DNA of 64,000 nt from Pasteurella dagmatis (GCF_900186835.1 NZ_LT906448.1:1278501-1342500); one strand, 5' to 3'; shown: positions 1-11,231, counted from the first letter of the stretch. A program made the numbers and translations. Notes: generated by a model not told the origin, from the sequence alone.

Positions 1-160
<160 letters not shown>

Positions 161-171
161 TTTGTTCCAAG

Positions 172-203
172 AAAAAGCACTGAATTTTCAGTGCTTTTTC
201 TTT
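172..203. terminator. bidirectional terminator between infA and lnt
   Basis: A perfect inverted repeat (AAAAAGCACTGAA / TTCAGTGCTTTTT) with a tiny loop carries A-rich and T-rich flanks, so it can end transcription from infA (plus) and lnt (minus), which converge here. Confidence 0.9.
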
Positions 204-218
204 TATGTCGTTTTATTT

Positions 219-1760
219 TTACGACTGTGTTTTGAATAAACGGCGTCTGACTAACAGACCAATACCGCGTAGCACCACGAGCAATAAAGCAAGTGCGTAT
301 AATGGCATATTACCTAATACCGAATAAGGTGTTTTACCTGTTGTCGGTGCAATTTGGTGCGTTAAAGACGTTTCAATAAACTGTGGTGCTTGTGCCACTA
401 ACGCTCCTTTTTCATCAATAAATGCCGTCACGCCAGTATTTGTCGCACGAATAACAGGTTTACCTAACTCAAGTGCACGCATTCTTGCCATTTGTAAATG
501 CTGCCAAGGGCCAATCGAATCCCCAAACCACGCATCATTTGAAATTGTCACAATGAAATTACTCTCTTTATGTAAATTTTGGCGGAGTTGCTCACCTAAA
601 ATAATTTCATAGCAAATTGCCGCACTAAATTTCTGCCCTTTTACTGCTAATGGTGATTGTAATTCTTCACCCGATTGAAACGCTGACATTGGCAAATTAA
701 ATACCGTTCCCAACGGACGTAACACAGCCTCTAACGGCACATATTCACCAAAAGGCACTAGATGATGTTTGTTGTAACGATTTTTACTATTCAAACTATA
801 AGGCTTTTCTTGACTACCTAAAGCAATAATAGAGTTAAACAGTTTGCCTAAATTTGCATCGTGATAAATTGTCCCGATCATCAATTCAGTACCATTTTGA
901 CTCGCCACTTGCTGCAAACTGTGGAAAAACGGCTGAATGTCATTTTCCAATACTGGCAATGCCGATTCTGGCAATATGATCACATCACTTTTGCCTAAAT
1001 GTTGCATAATCAATTTCTGATAAATATCTAAAGTGCGGTAAAGATATTCAGGATCCCATTTTAGATTCTGTTCAATATTGCCTTGTAGTAAGCTCACCGT
1101 AAGGCGTTTATCTTCTTCTTTTTGCACATAATTCACTTGCGATGCGTAGACACTTAACCCCGCGACAATCGCTAACACCATTGTTTGAGAAACAACTAAA
1201 TGCCATTTTTTCTCTGATTGGAAAAACACAGAAATAACGCTAAAAATGACCGCACTTGCCCACATCACAAAGAATGTGACACCCTCAACACCAAAAATCG
1301 GTGCAAGCCCCGCAAAAGGACTATCAATTTGACTATAACCAAACTGTAACCACGGGAAACCGGTGAAAAGCCAGCCTCTTAAAAATTCTGTAAACGTCCA
1401 AATAACAGGAAAGATTGCCAAGCCAGTGACTTTAAAACGCTGAACCAGATAGGCAAATAATACGGGGTAAAGTGAAAGATAAGCCGACAATAACACGACA
1501 AGCAAATAGCTCACCGCAAGAGACGCGCCTCCAAACTGGTGAATACTGACGTGTAACCAATTGACACCAAAAGTAAAAAAGCCCATTCCCCATAGAAATG
1601 CGCCCCAAAGTGCGGTCTTTTTCTGTGGATTTTTCACTATGAAAAGCAAACCAATCAATGAAAGATACGCACAAGCCCAATAATCGAAAGGGGAAAATGC
1701 AAATACGCCAATCACACCTGAAATCAGCGCAATAAGATAAGTTAATAGAGAATTTTTCAT
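219..1760 (-). CDS. lnt: apolipoprotein N-acyltransferase
   Basis: Lnt adds the third acyl chain to the N-terminal cysteine of lipoproteins in the inner membrane. The 513-residue product has six or more hydrophobic segments in its first ~210 residues, followed by a periplasmic nitrilase-like domain. The likely catalytic triad is visible: Glu in ILPESALP, Lys in KHHLVPFGEYVP and Cys in AAICYEIIL. A final membrane helix follows near the C-terminus. I chose the ATG at 1760 (MKNSLLTYL) because GGGAAG lies 3 bases upstream; the in-frame extension would need a GTG at 1784. It lies downstream of corC on the same strand, 62 bases away. The enzyme would act on the lipoproteins encoded at 11.4-14.2 kb. 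Confidence 0.95.
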   Translation of the reverse strand: MKNSLLTYLIALISGVIGVFAFSPFDYWACAYLSLIGLLFIVKNPQKKTALWGAFLWGMGFFTFGVNWLHVSIHQFGGASLAVSYLLVVLLSAYLSLYPVLFAYLVQRFKVTGLAIFPVIWTFTEFLRGWLFTGFPWLQFGYSQIDSPFAGLAPIFGVEGVTFFVMWASAVIFSVISVFFQSEKKWHLVVSQTMVLAIVAGLSVYASQVNYVQKEEDKRLTVSLLQGNIEQNLKWDPEYLYRTLDIYQKLIMQHLGKSDVIILPESALPVLENDIQPFFHSLQQVASQNGTELMIGTIYHDANLGKLFNSIIALGSQEKPYSLNSKNRYNKHHLVPFGEYVPLEAVLRPLGTVFNLPMSAFQSGEELQSPLAVKGQKFSAAICYEIILGEQLRQNLHKESNFIVTISNDAWFGDSIGPWQHLQMARMRALELGKPVIRATNTGVTAFIDEKGALVAQAPQFIETSLTHQIAPTTGKTPYSVLGNMPLYALALLLVVLRGIGLLVRRRLFKTQS

Positions 1761-1780
1761 AGTCTTCCCAGAATAATTAA

Positions 1781-1800
1781 GCACGAGTGAAAACTCGTGC
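1781..1800. other. hairpin in the corC-lnt gap
   Basis: GCACGAGT-gaaa-ACTCGTGC is a perfect 8-bp stem with a 4-base loop. It is not followed by a good U tract on either strand, so it looks more like an mRNA stability or processing element than a strong terminator. Confidence 0.5.
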
Positions 1801-1822
1801 TATTTGAATATTTATAACAAAG

Positions 1823-2725
1823 TTATTCTTCTTTATATTCTTCTGCTTTTTCAATTTCTGCTAACTGTTCATCCGTCACAGTAACGCGTAATTGAATAAT
1901 ACGACGGCTGTCAGCAGAAGTGACTTTGAAATTAATATTATCAACGGTGATCTCTTCACCCCGTTTCGGTAAATAACCAAAGGCTTGCATCACAACGCCA
2001 CCAATAGTATCTACTTCTTCATCTTCAAAATCAGTATTAAATTGTTGGTTGAAATCATCAATATCCGTTAATGCACGCACAGCATAAGTGTGGCGAGAAA
2101 GTTGGCGAATATTCACTACTTCTTCTTCGTCAAACTCATCTTCGATATCACCTACAATTTGCTCTAAAATATCTTCAATTGTGACTAAACCTGATACCGC
2201 ACCAAATTCATCGACCACAATCGCCATATGGAAACGCTCTGAACGGAAATCTTTAAGCATACGATCAACACGTTTACTTTCTGGTACAATCACTGCCGGT
2301 CTTAACAAAGGCAGTAAATCAAACTCTTCTGCATTAGAGCGTAAAAAACGTAATAGATCTTTGGCGTGTAAAATGCCTGCGATGTTATCTCTTTCATCAG
2401 TAATCACTGGAAAACGAGAGTGTGCAGATTCAATAATAGTATCAAGGCAGGAATCCAAATTTTGCTCGGTTTGAATAAACACGATTTGTGAACGAGGAAT
2501 CATAATATCGCGAACACGCAGTTCTGCAATTTCCATTACCCCTTCGATCATTTCTCGAGTATTTTGATCAATAAGGTCATTTTGTTCAGAATCTCGAATT
2601 ACTTCAACGAGTTCTTCACGATTTTTTAGCTCTCCTTGGAAAAAACGTCCAAAAAGCGATTGAAAAAAACTTTTTTTATTAGAGTGTTCAGAATGAGATA
2701 AATTTGATTGTTCTTCGTTTGCCAT
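1823..2725 (-). CDS. corC: CorC/HlyC-family CBS-domain protein
   Basis: The 300-residue protein has the usual CorC layout: a short acidic N-terminus, a pair of CBS domains at about residues 65-195 ([11 protein letters not shown]...[19 protein letters not shown] and [25 protein letters not shown]), and a C-terminal CorC/HlyC domain of the transporter-associated type. No membrane helices are evident, so this is the cytosolic form found next to lnt in many gamma-proteobacteria. The family is linked to magnesium and cobalt efflux; the biochemical role of the soluble form is less certain. It is the first gene of a corC-lnt pair. The ATG at 2725 is preceded by mostly A/T sequence without a strong Shine-Dalgarno. 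Confidence 0.92.
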   Translation of the reverse strand: MANEEQSNLSHSEHSNKKSFFQSLFGRFFQGELKNREELVEVIRDSEQNDLIDQNTREMIEGVMEIAELRVRDIMIPRSQIVFIQTEQNLDSCLDTIIESAHSRFPVITDERDNIAGILHAKDLLRFLRSNAEEFDLLPLLRPAVIVPESKRVDRMLKDFRSERFHMAIVVDEFGAVSGLVTIEDILEQIVGDIEDEFDEEEVVNIRQLSRHTYAVRALTDIDDFNQQFNTDFEDEEVDTIGGVVMQAFGYLPKRGEEITVDNINFKVTSADSRRIIQLRVTVTDEQLAEIEKAEEYKEE

Positions 2726-2790
2726 AAATTTTTGAATAAGTATCTGTCAATATTGACTGTTGAAAATTAACATATTTTGGATGAGATAGC

Positions 2791-2815
2791 AAAAAAAGCC
2801 CCTAGACAGAGGGGC
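2791..2815 (-). terminator. terminator of the galTKM transcript
   Basis: GCCCCT/AGGGGC form a 6-bp stem around a 6-base loop. On the minus strand it is followed by seven U residues. It lies 30 bases after the galM stop codon. Confidence 0.88.
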
Positions 2816-2844
2816 AAAGGAACTAACATTCGCATTTATCGTTA

Positions 2845-3876
2845 TTATAAGAATTGAAATCTTGTCCAATGATGATATTTTTCATTGGCTTTAGTCATAC
2901 CTCCATACTTCCACCATTCTGGATGATTTGGTGTATCTGGTAAGGCTTGGCTTTCTAACGCCACACCTGAATAATCCTGATACGTACCACTATTTCTGGC
3001 AGGGTTTCCCCCTAAAAAATTCCCAGTATAAAGTTGCAAAGCCGGTTGAGAAGTCCACACTTGCATAGTTAGAGAATTATCCGATGCACGTAAAACTGCA
3101 CTCGGCTCTTGATTATTCGTTTTATTCAATAAAAACGCATGATCATAACCTTTTACAATGACTTGATCATCTTGTAAAAAATCCTGTGCTATTGGCTTCA
3201 AATGCCGGAAATCAAAACTCGTCTCTTGTAAAGCTGTTAGAGGGGAATTTGGAATCCCTTCCATATCCACCGGTAAATAATAATTTGCATTTAAGCTTAA
3301 AAAATGTGAACGAATATCAACTCCATGTATAGCGTCCACTAAATTAAAATAGGCGTGATTAGTTAAATTTAATGGCGTATCCTTATCACTGATTGCGTCA
3401 AATACAATTTCAACGCAATTCTCTTCCGTAAGATAATAAGTGACTGTAACCTCAAGATTTCCTTGAAAACCCTGATCACCATCTGGTGAAAATAATTTAA
3501 AACTTACCGCACTTTCACCACATTTTTTTATCAGCCAACGTTGTTTATCAAAACCAATTACACCACCGTGTAAATGATGCAGATTTTGATTTGTAGTTAA
3601 ACTAAACTCTTTTCCTTTCAAACTAAATTGACCGTTTGCAATACGGTTTGCATAACGCCCTACCGTTGCACCAAAATAAGCATTTTGTACTTGATAATGT
3701 TCAATCTCACAGCCAATCAATACTTCTCGCAATTCATTTTGTACAGGCACCTTGCAAGACATCCAAGTTGCTCCCCAATCCATTACTTGGATAGACATTC
3801 CCTTACGATTAGAGAGCGTAACAACTTGATAAGGTAAACCATCCGGCGCTATTCCCTGTGCCGTTTGTACTAGCAT
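2845..3876 (-). CDS. galM: galactose mutarotase (aldose 1-epimerase)
   Basis: GalM interconverts alpha and beta galactose so that GalK receives the alpha anomer. The 343-residue protein shows family landmarks: [29 protein letters not shown] (His of the active site), [10 protein letters not shown] (second catalytic His) and, near the end, [18 protein letters not shown] containing the catalytic Glu. The start is placed at the ATG at 3876 because AGGGAG lies 7 bases upstream; an in-frame extension to 3903 exists but runs into galK. The gene overlaps the end of galK by 7 bases, which suggests translational coupling in galT-galK-galM. Confidence 0.95.
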   Translation of the reverse strand: MLVQTAQGIAPDGLPYQVVTLSNRKGMSIQVMDWGATWMSCKVPVQNELREVLIGCEIEHYQVQNAYFGATVGRYANRIANGQFSLKGKEFSLTTNQNLHHLHGGVIGFDKQRWLIKKCGESAVSFKLFSPDGDQGFQGNLEVTVTYYLTEENCVEIVFDAISDKDTPLNLTNHAYFNLVDAIHGVDIRSHFLSLNANYYLPVDMEGIPNSPLTALQETSFDFRHLKPIAQDFLQDDQVIVKGYDHAFLLNKTNNQEPSAVLRASDNSLTMQVWTSQPALQLYTGNFLGGNPARNSGTYQDYSGVALESQALPDTPNHPEWWKYGGMTKANEKYHHWTRFQFL

Positions 3877-5027
3877 ACACTCACTCCCTGTGATGCTGTA
3901 CAAACATAGAAGTCTTCTTTTAATCCCGTCTGTTTTTCATAATTGTCTGCAATAATTTGGCGTACCGCATCCACTTTATCAATTGGGGCAACAGCAACAA
4001 TACAGCCGCCAAAACCACCACCTGTCATTCGAGCACCACCCTCTCGGCCAATCGCTACCTGAGCTAACTCAACTAAATAATCAATTTGTGGCACAGTAAT
4101 CTCAAAATCATCACGCATTGAATCATGGGATTGCGCCATTAACTCACCTAACAATGCTAAGTTACCACTTTTTAATGCTTCTACCGCATCCAATACACGC
4201 TGATTTTCAGTCACCACATGACGTGCACGTTTTGCGACATCCACATCAAGTGCGGTCAGTTCTGCCTCTTTTTCTTTAAACTGCGCAAGAGAAACATCAC
4301 GTAATGCTTTTACACCAAAAAATTTCGCTGCAGTTTCACACTGCTGACGACGAGTATTATATTCTCCTGCCACTAAATCGTGTTTTACATGTGAATTGAC
4401 AATCATCACAGCCACATCCTGTGGAATTGGCGTAGGAGTTGTTTCCAATGTACGACAATCAATCATCAAAAGATGATCTTGTTGTCCCAAAGCAGAAATT
4501 AACTGATCCATGTTACCGCATTGACAACCAACAAATTGGTTCTCTGCTTTTTGGCCAATTAACGCAATATCCGTATTCGTTAATGACAAGTTGCCGAGTT
4601 GCTGACAGAATTTTCCAACTCCTACTTCCAATGAAGCTGAAGAACTCAACCCCGCAGATAAAGGTACATTGCCTGAAATCACTACATCTGCACCATTGCA
4701 AAACTCAGGACAACGCTCTTTAATAAATTTCACAATTCCACGTACATAGCCAGCCCATTTTTTTTCTGGATTCGGCGTAATAGGTTGATTAACATCAAAT
4801 TCATCCCACTCTTTTAAGTCGCTGGCATAAACCTTGAAAATTCCGTCATCACGTTTTCTACCACAAACCGCCGTTCCATAATTAATGGCACAAGGCATAA
4901 CAAAACCATCATTGTAATCAGTATGCTCACCGATGATATTTACTCGTCCCGGTGCATAAACGCATAATACTGCTTGTTCTTTAAAATGCTCTTCAAACAA
5001 TGATTTTGCTACGACTAATGGTGTCAT
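3870..5027 (-). CDS. galK: galactokinase
   Basis: GalK phosphorylates galactose at C1 with ATP. The 385-residue protein carries the galactokinase signature [13 protein letters not shown] at residues 27-39, the GHMP ATP-binding motif [15 protein letters not shown] near residue 125 and the C-terminal GHMP motif [13 protein letters not shown]. It is the middle gene of galT-galK-galM. Spacing to galT is 69 bases. The gene contains an uptake-signal core (AAGTGCGGT near 4250), as expected for long-resident Pasteurellaceae DNA. Confidence 0.97.
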   Translation of the reverse strand: MTPLVVAKSLFEEHFKEQAVLCVYAPGRVNIIGEHTDYNDGFVMPCAINYGTAVCGRKRDDGIFKVYASDLKEWDEFDVNQPITPNPEKKWAGYVRGIVKFIKERCPEFCNGADVVISGNVPLSAGLSSSASLEVGVGKFCQQLGNLSLTNTDIALIGQKAENQFVGCQCGNMDQLISALGQQDHLLMIDCRTLETTPTPIPQDVAVMIVNSHVKHDLVAGEYNTRRQQCETAAKFFGVKALRDVSLAQFKEKEAELTALDVDVAKRARHVVTENQRVLDAVEALKSGNLALLGELMAQSHDSMRDDFEITVPQIDYLVELAQVAIGREGGARMTGGGFGGCIVAVAPIDKVDAVRQIIADNYEKQTGLKEDFYVCTASQGVSVC

Positions 5028-5096
5028 AAGTACGCTCCTTTACTTTTTATTATTTAAAACTTCAAATGATAAAAGGTGTAATACCTAATGGTGTTG

Positions 5097-6143
5097 TTAT
5101 TTTTCTTTATAATGTATTTCGCTTAATGCTTGTAAACGTTGTGCGGCTTGTTCGGCCGTTAAATCACGTTGTGACTCACCTAACATTTCATAACCCACCA
5201 TAAATTTTCTCACTGTTGCAGAACGCAACAATGGCGGATAAAAGTGCGCGTGTAACTGCCAATGCTCATTCTCTTCACCGTTAAACGGTGCTGCGTGAAA
5301 ACCCATTGAATAAGGGAATGAGGTTTCAAACAAGTTATCGTATTTTGTTGTTAATTTTTTCAATGCTAACGCAAGATCTTTTGCTTGTTCTTCCGTTAAA
5401 TCAGTTAAACGTTTTACATGTGCTTTTGGTAACAACAATGTTTCAAACGGCCAAATTGCCCAATAAGGTACAACGGCTAACCAATGTTCAGTTTCCACCA
5501 CAATGCGCTCTTTTAATTCCATTTCACGTTTCGCATAATCCATTAGCATTACAGAACCGTATTTTGCTAAATAAGCACGTTGTGTTTGGTCTGCGCGAGC
5601 AACTTCATTTGGTAAAAAACTATTCGCCCAAATTTGACCATGGGGGTGAGGATTTGAACATCCCATTGCAGCCCCTTTATTTTCAAAAATCTGCACCCAT
5701 TGGTATTTTTGACCAAGCTCACGTAATTGCTCTTGCCAAACTTTTACTACTTCAGTAATTTCATCAACACTTAATAAAGGAAGCGTTTTACTATGGTCAG
5801 GTGAGAAGCAAATGACTCGACTTTCGCCTTGTGCCTTTGAAATCTGAAACAAAGGATCATCTGATTTTTCTGGATTTGGTGTGTCTTCTAACAATGCAGA
5901 AAAATCGTTTTTAAAGACATAAGGCTTATGATAATTTGGGTTTTCTTCACCAGTAATACGTTTATTACCAGGACAAAGATAGCAACTCGGATCATAGTTT
6001 GGTTTTTCATCCTCGCTTACTTTCTCCTGCTGTCCTTGCCAAGGGCGTTTTGCCCGATGAGGAGAAACTAATACCCATTGATCCGTCAATGGATTGTAAC
6101 GACGATGAGGATGCTCCGTTGGCTCAAATTGCTGATGAGTCAT
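5097..6143 (-). CDS. galT: galactose-1-phosphate uridylyltransferase
   Basis: GalT exchanges UMP between UDP-glucose and galactose-1-phosphate in the Leloir pathway. The 348-residue protein has the catalytic HPH motif (H166-P-H168 in NPHPHGQIW), where the second His carries the UMP, and the metal-binding pair C54/C57 in CYLCPG. Length matches the bacterial family. It is the first gene of the minus-strand gal operon; its promoter region is shared with divergent galS. There is no galE in the window, so epimerisation must be encoded elsewhere. Confidence 0.97.
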   Translation of the reverse strand: MTHQQFEPTEHPHRRYNPLTDQWVLVSPHRAKRPWQGQQEKVSEDEKPNYDPSCYLCPGNKRITGEENPNYHKPYVFKNDFSALLEDTPNPEKSDDPLFQISKAQGESRVICFSPDHSKTLPLLSVDEITEVVKVWQEQLRELGQKYQWVQIFENKGAAMGCSNPHPHGQIWANSFLPNEVARADQTQRAYLAKYGSVMLMDYAKREMELKERIVVETEHWLAVVPYWAIWPFETLLLPKAHVKRLTDLTEEQAKDLALALKKLTTKYDNLFETSFPYSMGFHAAPFNGEENEHWQLHAHFYPPLLRSATVRKFMVGYEMLGESQRDLTAEQAAQRLQALSEIHYKEK

Positions 6144-6187
6144 CTACTACTCCTTTTTTGAAACCGCTTACATTTATATTGTGGCAT

Positions 6188-6229
6188 AAGATAACAAATT
6201 CTGCAAAATAAACTGTTAAGCGGATCACA
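6188..6229 (-). promoter_or_regulatory. galT promoter with CRP site
   Basis: TGTTA-N6-TCACA at 6214-6229 matches the CRP half-sites 9 of 10. On the minus strand a -10-like TATCTT lies at 6188-6193, which would put the site about 41 bp upstream of the start, the class II activation distance. This is a pattern match, not a mapped promoter. Confidence 0.6.
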
Positions 6230-6264
6230 AAATTTAGAATTTATTAGTGGCTTTGATTATTTTT

Positions 6265-6326
6265 TGTGACTTAGTAAACAAATTTACCAGTAACCGTTTT
6301 CAAATTATCCCTATTTTTTATATGAT
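6265..6326 (+). promoter_or_regulatory. galS promoter with GalR/S operator
   Basis: CAGTAACCGTTTTCAA at 6288-6303 matches the GalR/GalS consensus GTGKAANCGNTTNCAC at 13 of 16 positions. It overlaps the expected -35 of a promoter whose -10 would be TATGAT at 6321-6326, so GalS would repress its own gene. A weaker CRP-like half site (TGTGA) begins at 6265. Confidence 0.6.
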
Positions 6327-6365
6327 ATTGGCAATATTATTTGATTATTTAGAAGGTAGAAAGAT

Positions 6366-7373
6366 ATGGTTACGATTCACGATGTTGCGAAAGAAGCAGG
6401 TGTTTCTGTCGCGACTGTTTCACGAGTATTAAATAATCACCCTTCTGCAAGTGCAAAAGCCCGTTTAGCTGTCGAAAGTGCGGTACAAAAACTAGGTTAT
6501 CAACCAAATGCCAACGCACAGGCATTAGCAATGAAGAATACTGATACTATTGGAGTCGTAGTTACTGATGTAACAGATCCTTTCTTCGCAATTTTAGTTA
6601 AAGCAGTCGATAAAGTTGCTGAAGAATATAAAAAAACGATTTTGATTGGAATTGGTTACCACAATGCTGAAAAAGAAATGGAGGCAATTGACACTTTATT
6701 ACGTAAGCGTTGTAGTTGCCTTGTTGTACATTCTAAAGCATTAACTGATGAGACATTAAAAAATTATTTTGCCAAAGTGCCTGGAATGGTTCTCATCAAT
6801 CGCATTGTAGAAGGTTATGAAAACCGTTGTGTGAATTTAGATAATCAAAAAGGCACTTACCTAGCAACAGAAATGCTCATCCGCCTTGGCCACAAAAATA
6901 TCGGTTACATTGGCTCAAATCACTACATTAGTGATGAAATGGAACGAAAAATGGGCTATCTAAAAGCCCTCGAAAACAACAATATTACATTTAATGAGCA
7001 CGCTGTAACTCACAGCTCACCTGATTTTGAAGGGGGAGAAGAGGCAATGATCAACTTACTTAGTTACAACTCAGATCTCACTGCAGTTGTTGCTTATAAC
7101 GACTCAATGGCAGCTGGTGCAATTTCCGTATTAAATGAAAACAACATTAATGTTCCAAAACAATTTTCAATCATTGGTTTTGATGATATGCCAATCGCAC
7201 GCTATCTCATACCCAAACTTACAACTGTAAGGTATCCTATTGATTTAATGGCTAATTATGCTGCAAAACTGGCGCTAAGTTTAGCGCACCAAGAAATTAG
7301 CGCACCAACAAATATCCAATTTAACCCAACGCTCGTACGGCGTTTCTCAACAGAGCAACCCGATAAAATGTGA
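6366..7373 (+). CDS. galS: LacI-family repressor of galactose genes (GalS/GalR type)
   Basis: The 335-residue protein has the LacI-family layout: an N-terminal helix-turn-helix ([21 protein letters not shown], residues ~3-23), a hinge, and a periplasmic-binding-protein-like sugar domain ([50 protein letters not shown]). It is divergent from galT and upstream of mglBAC, and matches to its consensus operator are found in both intergenic regions. GalS in enteric bacteria represses mgl and is relieved by galactose or fucose; the same role is inferred here. GAAGGT 8 bases upstream of the ATG serves as ribosome binding site. Confidence 0.92.
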   Translation: MVTIHDVAKEAGVSVATVSRVLNNHPSASAKARLAVESAVQKLGYQPNANAQALAMKNTDTIGVVVTDVTDPFFAILVKAVDKVAEEYKKTILIGIGYHNAEKEMEAIDTLLRKRCSCLVVHSKALTDETLKNYFAKVPGMVLINRIVEGYENRCVNLDNQKGTYLATEMLIRLGHKNIGYIGSNHYISDEMERKMGYLKALENNNITFNEHAVTHSSPDFEGGEEAMINLLSYNSDLTAVVAYNDSMAAGAISVLNENNINVPKQFSIIGFDDMPIARYLIPKLTTVRYPIDLMANYAAKLALSLAHQEISAPTNIQFNPTLVRRFSTEQPDKM

Positions 7374-7398
7374 TCTCAATAACATTTTCACCATTAAC

Positions 7399-7460
7399 TT
7401 GTAATCGTTTTCACAAATGTGAGTAAGATCACAGTCTTCAACCCATTTTTACAGTATTAT
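7399..7460 (+). promoter_or_regulatory. mglB promoter: GalS operator, CRP site and -10
   Basis: TTGTAATCGTTTTCAC (7399-7414) matches the GalR/S consensus at 15 of 16 positions. TGTGAGTAAGATCACA (7418-7433) is a perfect CRP half-site pair. TATTAT at 7455-7460 is a suitable -10, giving a start near 7467. CRP would then be centred at about -41.5 and the operator at about -60.5, the same geometry known for the enteric mgl and gal promoters. The -35 is poor, as expected for a CRP-dependent promoter. Confidence 0.85.
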
Positions 7461-7539
7461 GCGAACCAGTTATCTAGGCAAAGTGGGTTAAAAGCAAAAA
7501 GATAATGCCATCTAATGAATATAACACAGGAGAGTTATT

Positions 7540-8532
7540 ATGAAAAAAACCGTTTTTAGTGCAGTTGCTTTAGCAATAAGTTTAGGTATTGCCTCTTCAG
7601 CAGCTCAAGCGGCAGATCGTATTGGTGTAACCATTTACAAATATGACGATAACTTTATGTCGCTAATGCGCAAAGAAATTAATAAAGAAGCGGAGCAATT
7701 CAAAAATATTGAGTTATTAATGAATGACTCACAAAATGCACAAGCGGTGCAAAATGACCAAGTTGATGGTTTAATTTCTAAAGGTGTGAAAGTGTTAGCA
7801 ATCAACTTAGTTGACCCAGCAGCAGCTCCAACAATTATCGGTAAAGCAAAACCAGATGACATTCCTGTTATTTTTTTCAATAAAGACCCTGGCGCAAAAG
7901 CAATTGGTAGCTATGAACACGCTTACTATGTGGGTACAGATCCAAAAGAGTCTGGATTAATCCAAGGCTCATTAATTGCTAAACACTGGAAAGCAAACAC
8001 AGCATACGATTTAAACAAAGACGGTAAAATCCAATATGTATTATTAAAAGGTGAACCAGGTCATCCAGATGCAGAAGCACGTACTAAATTTGTTATCGAA
8101 GAATTAAATAACCAAGGTATCCAAACTGAACAATTATTCATCGATACTGGTATGTGGGATGCCGCATTAGCGAAAGACAAAATGGATGCGTGGTTATCAA
8201 GCTCTAAAGCAGGTCAAATCGAAGTAATCATTGCAAACAACGACGGTATGGCTATGGGTGCATTAGAAGCAACTAAAGCCCACGGTAAAAAATTACCAAT
8301 CTTCGGTGTTGATGCATTACCAGAAGTATTGCAATTAATCAAAAAAGGCGAAATCGCAGGTACGGTATTAAATGACGGTGTGAATCAAGGTAAAGCCGTT
8401 GTTCAATTAAGTAACAACCTTGCAAAAGGTAAACCAGCAACTGAAGGTACAAAATGGGAATTAAAAGACCGTGTAGTACGTATCCCTTACGTGGGCGTTG
8501 ATGCTGACAATTTAGCTGATTTCTTAAAATAA
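7540..8532 (+). CDS. mglB: galactose/methyl-galactoside ABC transporter, periplasmic binding protein
   Basis: MglB captures galactose and glucose in the periplasm for the MglAC transporter. The 330-residue product has a 24-residue signal peptide ending AAQA before [13 protein letters not shown]. The mature part shows the D-galactose-binding protein fold, including [26 protein letters not shown] and the calcium-site region [13 protein letters not shown] (Asp/Asn/Asp ligands). GGAGAG lies 6 bases before the ATG. It is first in mglBAC and is followed by a hairpin that would let it be expressed above the membrane parts. Confidence 0.97.
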   Translation: MKKTVFSAVALAISLGIASSAAQAADRIGVTIYKYDDNFMSLMRKEINKEAEQFKNIELLMNDSQNAQAVQNDQVDGLISKGVKVLAINLVDPAAAPTIIGKAKPDDIPVIFFNKDPGAKAIGSYEHAYYVGTDPKESGLIQGSLIAKHWKANTAYDLNKDGKIQYVLLKGEPGHPDAEARTKFVIEELNNQGIQTEQLFIDTGMWDAALAKDKMDAWLSSSKAGQIEVIIANNDGMAMGALEATKAHGKKLPIFGVDALPEVLQLIKKGEIAGTVLNDGVNQGKAVVQLSNNLAKGKPATEGTKWELKDRVVRIPYVGVDADNLADFLK

Positions 8533-8551
8533 CAAATAAGTTGTAACTTTC

Positions 8552-8578
8552 GGGGAGGTTCATCCTCCCCTCTTTTTT
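8552..8578 (+). terminator. attenuating hairpin between mglB and mglA
   Basis: GGGGAGG-TTCAT-CCTCCCC followed by TCTTTTTT is a complete intrinsic terminator inside the operon. Partial read-through would give an excess of binding protein over the transporter subunits, as is usual for such systems. Confidence 0.85.
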
Positions 8579-8592
8579 ATGTGAGGTTGGAT

Positions 8593-10113
8593 ATGACCAC
8601 TCAAACTCCAAATCAAGACAGTGAAATACTGCTCACAATGACCAATGTCTGTAAATCCTTTCCTGGTGTAAAAGCATTAGATAACGCTAACCTTACTGTT
8701 CGTTCTCATTCTGTTCACGCATTGATGGGTGAAAATGGCGCTGGAAAATCAACATTATTAAAATGCTTATTTGGAATTTATAGCAAAGACGAAGGTGATA
8801 TTCTTTTCTTAGGCAAGCCTGTTGATTTTAAAACATCAAAAGAGGCTTTAGAAAACGGAATTTCAATGGTACACCAAGAGCTAAACTTGGTAAAACAAAC
8901 CACTGTAATGGATAACCTTTGGTTAGGTCGCTATCCATTAAAAGCAGGCTTTGTTGATCACGGAAAAATGTATCGTGACACCAAAGCAATTTTTGAAGAG
9001 TTAGATATTGATATCGAGCCAAAAGAAAAAGTGTCCAGACTTTCTGTGTCACAAATGCAAATGATCGAAATTGCAAAAGCCTTCTCTTATAATGCCAAAA
9101 TCGTGATTATGGATGAGCCAACTTCTTCTCTCTCAGAAAAAGAAGTTGAACATCTTTTCAAAATCATTGCAAAGCTCAAAGAGCGAGGCTGTGGCATCAT
9201 TTATATTTCACATAAAATGGACGAGATTTTCAAAATTTGTGATGAAATTACGATTTTACGTGATGGAAAATGGATCAACACCGTTGAAGTGAAAAACACA
9301 ACAATGGATGAAATTGTGTCAATGATGGTAGGTCGTGAACTTACACAACGTTTCCCTCCAAAAACAAACACACCAAAAGAAACTATCTTAACCGTAGAAA
9401 ATTTAACCGCACTTAATCAACCATCAATTCAAGATATCAGTTTTGAATTACGCAAAGGTGAAGTATTAGGTATTGCAGGACTTGTTGGCGCAAAACGCAC
9501 AGATATTGTAGAAACTATTTTCGGTGTACGTGAACGCAAATCAGGTTTGATTAAGCTACACGGTAAAGAAATGAAAAACCGTAATGCATTTGAAGCAATT
9601 AATAACGGTTTTGCCCTTGTTACCGAAGAACGCCGTTCTACTGGTATTTATGCAAACTTAAGCATTGAGTTTAACTCTTTGATTTCAAATATGAAATCTT
9701 ACATCTGTAAGTTAGGGTTATTAAGCAATGCAAAAATGAAAAGCGATACTCAATGGGTAATCGATTCGATGAATGTGAAAACTCCATCACATAAAACGAA
9801 TATTGGTTCATTGTCTGGCGGCAACCAACAAAAAGTCATTATCGGTCGTTGGTTATTAACGCAACCAGAAATCTTAATGTTAGACGAACCAACACGTGGT
9901 ATCGACATTGGTGCGAAATACGAAATTTACCAGCTCATTATGGAATTGGCGAAAAAAGATAAAGGCATCATTATGATTTCTTCTGAAATGCCAGAATTGT
10001 TAGGGGTAACTGACCGTATTCTGGTGATGAGTAACGGTAAAGTCGCTGGCATTGTGAATACCGCAGAAACCTCACAAGAAGAAATTCTACAACTCGCTGC
10101 AAAATATTTATAA
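8593..10113 (+). CDS. mglA: galactose/methyl-galactoside ABC transporter, ATP-binding protein
   Basis: MglA powers galactose import. The 506-residue protein has two fused nucleotide-binding domains. The first has Walker [10 protein letters not shown], signature LSVSQMQM and Walker [12 protein letters not shown]. The second has the degenerate Walker A typical of the sugar class (GLVGAKRTD), signature LSGGNQQK and Walker [13 protein letters not shown] placed the start at the ATG at 8593, with GAGG 6 bases upstream; an in-frame GTG at 8581 is the alternative. The length of 506 agrees with the H. influenzae protein as I remember it. Confidence 0.96.
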   Translation: MTTQTPNQDSEILLTMTNVCKSFPGVKALDNANLTVRSHSVHALMGENGAGKSTLLKCLFGIYSKDEGDILFLGKPVDFKTSKEALENGISMVHQELNLVKQTTVMDNLWLGRYPLKAGFVDHGKMYRDTKAIFEELDIDIEPKEKVSRLSVSQMQMIEIAKAFSYNAKIVIMDEPTSSLSEKEVEHLFKIIAKLKERGCGIIYISHKMDEIFKICDEITILRDGKWINTVEVKNTTMDEIVSMMVGRELTQRFPPKTNTPKETILTVENLTALNQPSIQDISFELRKGEVLGIAGLVGAKRTDIVETIFGVRERKSGLIKLHGKEMKNRNAFEAINNGFALVTEERRSTGIYANLSIEFNSLISNMKSYICKLGLLSNAKMKSDTQWVIDSMNVKTPSHKTNIGSLSGGNQQKVIIGRWLLTQPEILMLDEPTRGIDIGAKYEIYQLIMELAKKDKGIIMISSEMPELLGVTDRILVMSNGKVAGIVNTAETSQEEILQLAAKYL

Positions 10114-10137
10114 AACACAGAATTAAGGAAATAAATT

Positions 10138-11148
10138 ATGGCTGCGTTACAACAAAACAAATCCCTTGATTTCTTTAAACAAAATGCAATCTACTTTGTA
10201 TTATTAATTTTACTCGGGATCATCATTGTTCAAGATCCAACCTTCTTGAACCTAAGAAACTTCAGCAACATCTTAACTCAATCATCTGTACGCTTAATTA
10301 TCGCATTAGGTGTGGCAGGCTTACTTGTTACACAAGGTACTGACTTATCAGCCGGTCGCCAAGTAGGTCTTGCTGCGGTGGTTTCAGCAACCTTGCTTCA
10401 AGCAATGGATAACTTTAACCGTGTATTCCCTGACTTACCTGAATTATCTATTCCATTAGTAATCTTAGTTGTTTGCGCTATTGGTGCAGTAATTGGTTTA
10501 GTCAACGGCTTAGTGATCGCTTACTTAAACGTAACTCCATTCATCGCTACAATGGGAACAATGATCATTGTTTACGGTATCAACTCGCTTTATTACGATG
10601 CGGTAGGTGGTTCACCAATTGCAGGCTTTAATGAAACTTTCTCGACTTTTGCACAAGGTTTCTTTAAATTTGGTTCATTCAAACTCTCTTACATCACTAT
10701 TTATGCAGCTGTTGCAACCTTTTTAGTATGGGTACTTTGGAATAAAACACGTTTCGGTAAGAATATCTTTGCTATCGGTGGTAATCCTGAAGCTGCGCGC
10801 GTATCAGGTGTAAATGTAGCTCGTAACTTAGTGGTTATTTATATGATCGCAGGGATGTTTTACGGCTTCGGCGGTATGCTAGAAGCTGGTCGTATCGGAT
10901 CAGCGACAAATAACTTAGGCTTTATGTACGAGTTAGATGCTATCGCAGCTTGTGTAGTAGGTGGTGTATCATTCGCTGGTGGTGTAGGTACAGTTATCGG
11001 TGTAGTGACGGGAGTACTCATCTTCACCGTTATCAACTACGGATTAACTTACATTGGTGTAAACCCATATTGGCAATACATTATTAAAGGTAGTATTATC
11101 ATCTTAGCAGTGGCAATCGATTCCCTCAAATATGCGAAGAAAAAATAA
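10138..11148 (+). CDS. mglC: galactose/methyl-galactoside ABC transporter, permease
   Basis: The 336-residue protein is strongly hydrophobic with about ten membrane segments and belongs to the BPD_transp_2 family of ribose/galactose permeases. Typical stretches include VAGLLVTQGTDLSAGRQVGL and the cytoplasmic-loop motif ARVSGVNVARN that contacts the ATPase. It begins 24 bases after mglA, with AAGGAAA upstream of the ATG, and ends the operon ahead of a strong terminator. Confidence 0.96.
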   Translation: MAALQQNKSLDFFKQNAIYFVLLILLGIIIVQDPTFLNLRNFSNILTQSSVRLIIALGVAGLLVTQGTDLSAGRQVGLAAVVSATLLQAMDNFNRVFPDLPELSIPLVILVVCAIGAVIGLVNGLVIAYLNVTPFIATMGTMIIVYGINSLYYDAVGGSPIAGFNETFSTFAQGFFKFGSFKLSYITIYAAVATFLVWVLWNKTRFGKNIFAIGGNPEAARVSGVNVARNLVVIYMIAGMFYGFGGMLEAGRIGSATNNLGFMYELDAIAACVVGGVSFAGGVGTVIGVVTGVLIFTVINYGLTYIGVNPYWQYIIKGSIIILAVAIDSLKYAKKK

Positions 11149-11174
11149 AAAAGCATATAGTACTAGCAAATCAA

Positions 11175-11202
11175 AAGGCGATTCTATGAATCGCCTTCTT
11201 TT
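11175..11202 (+). terminator. terminator of mglBAC
   Basis: AAGGCGATTC-TAT-GAATCGCCTT is a perfect 10-bp stem followed by CTTTTC, 27 bases after mglC. Confidence 0.9.
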
Positions 11203-11231
11203 CCTCTCTGCTCTTGGTTTCTAACAAACAA

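Noticed and set aside
6247..6432. 61-codon frame running from the galT-galS gap into galS
   Set aside because: It overlaps the galS start in another frame and covers the operator region; galS itself is clear.
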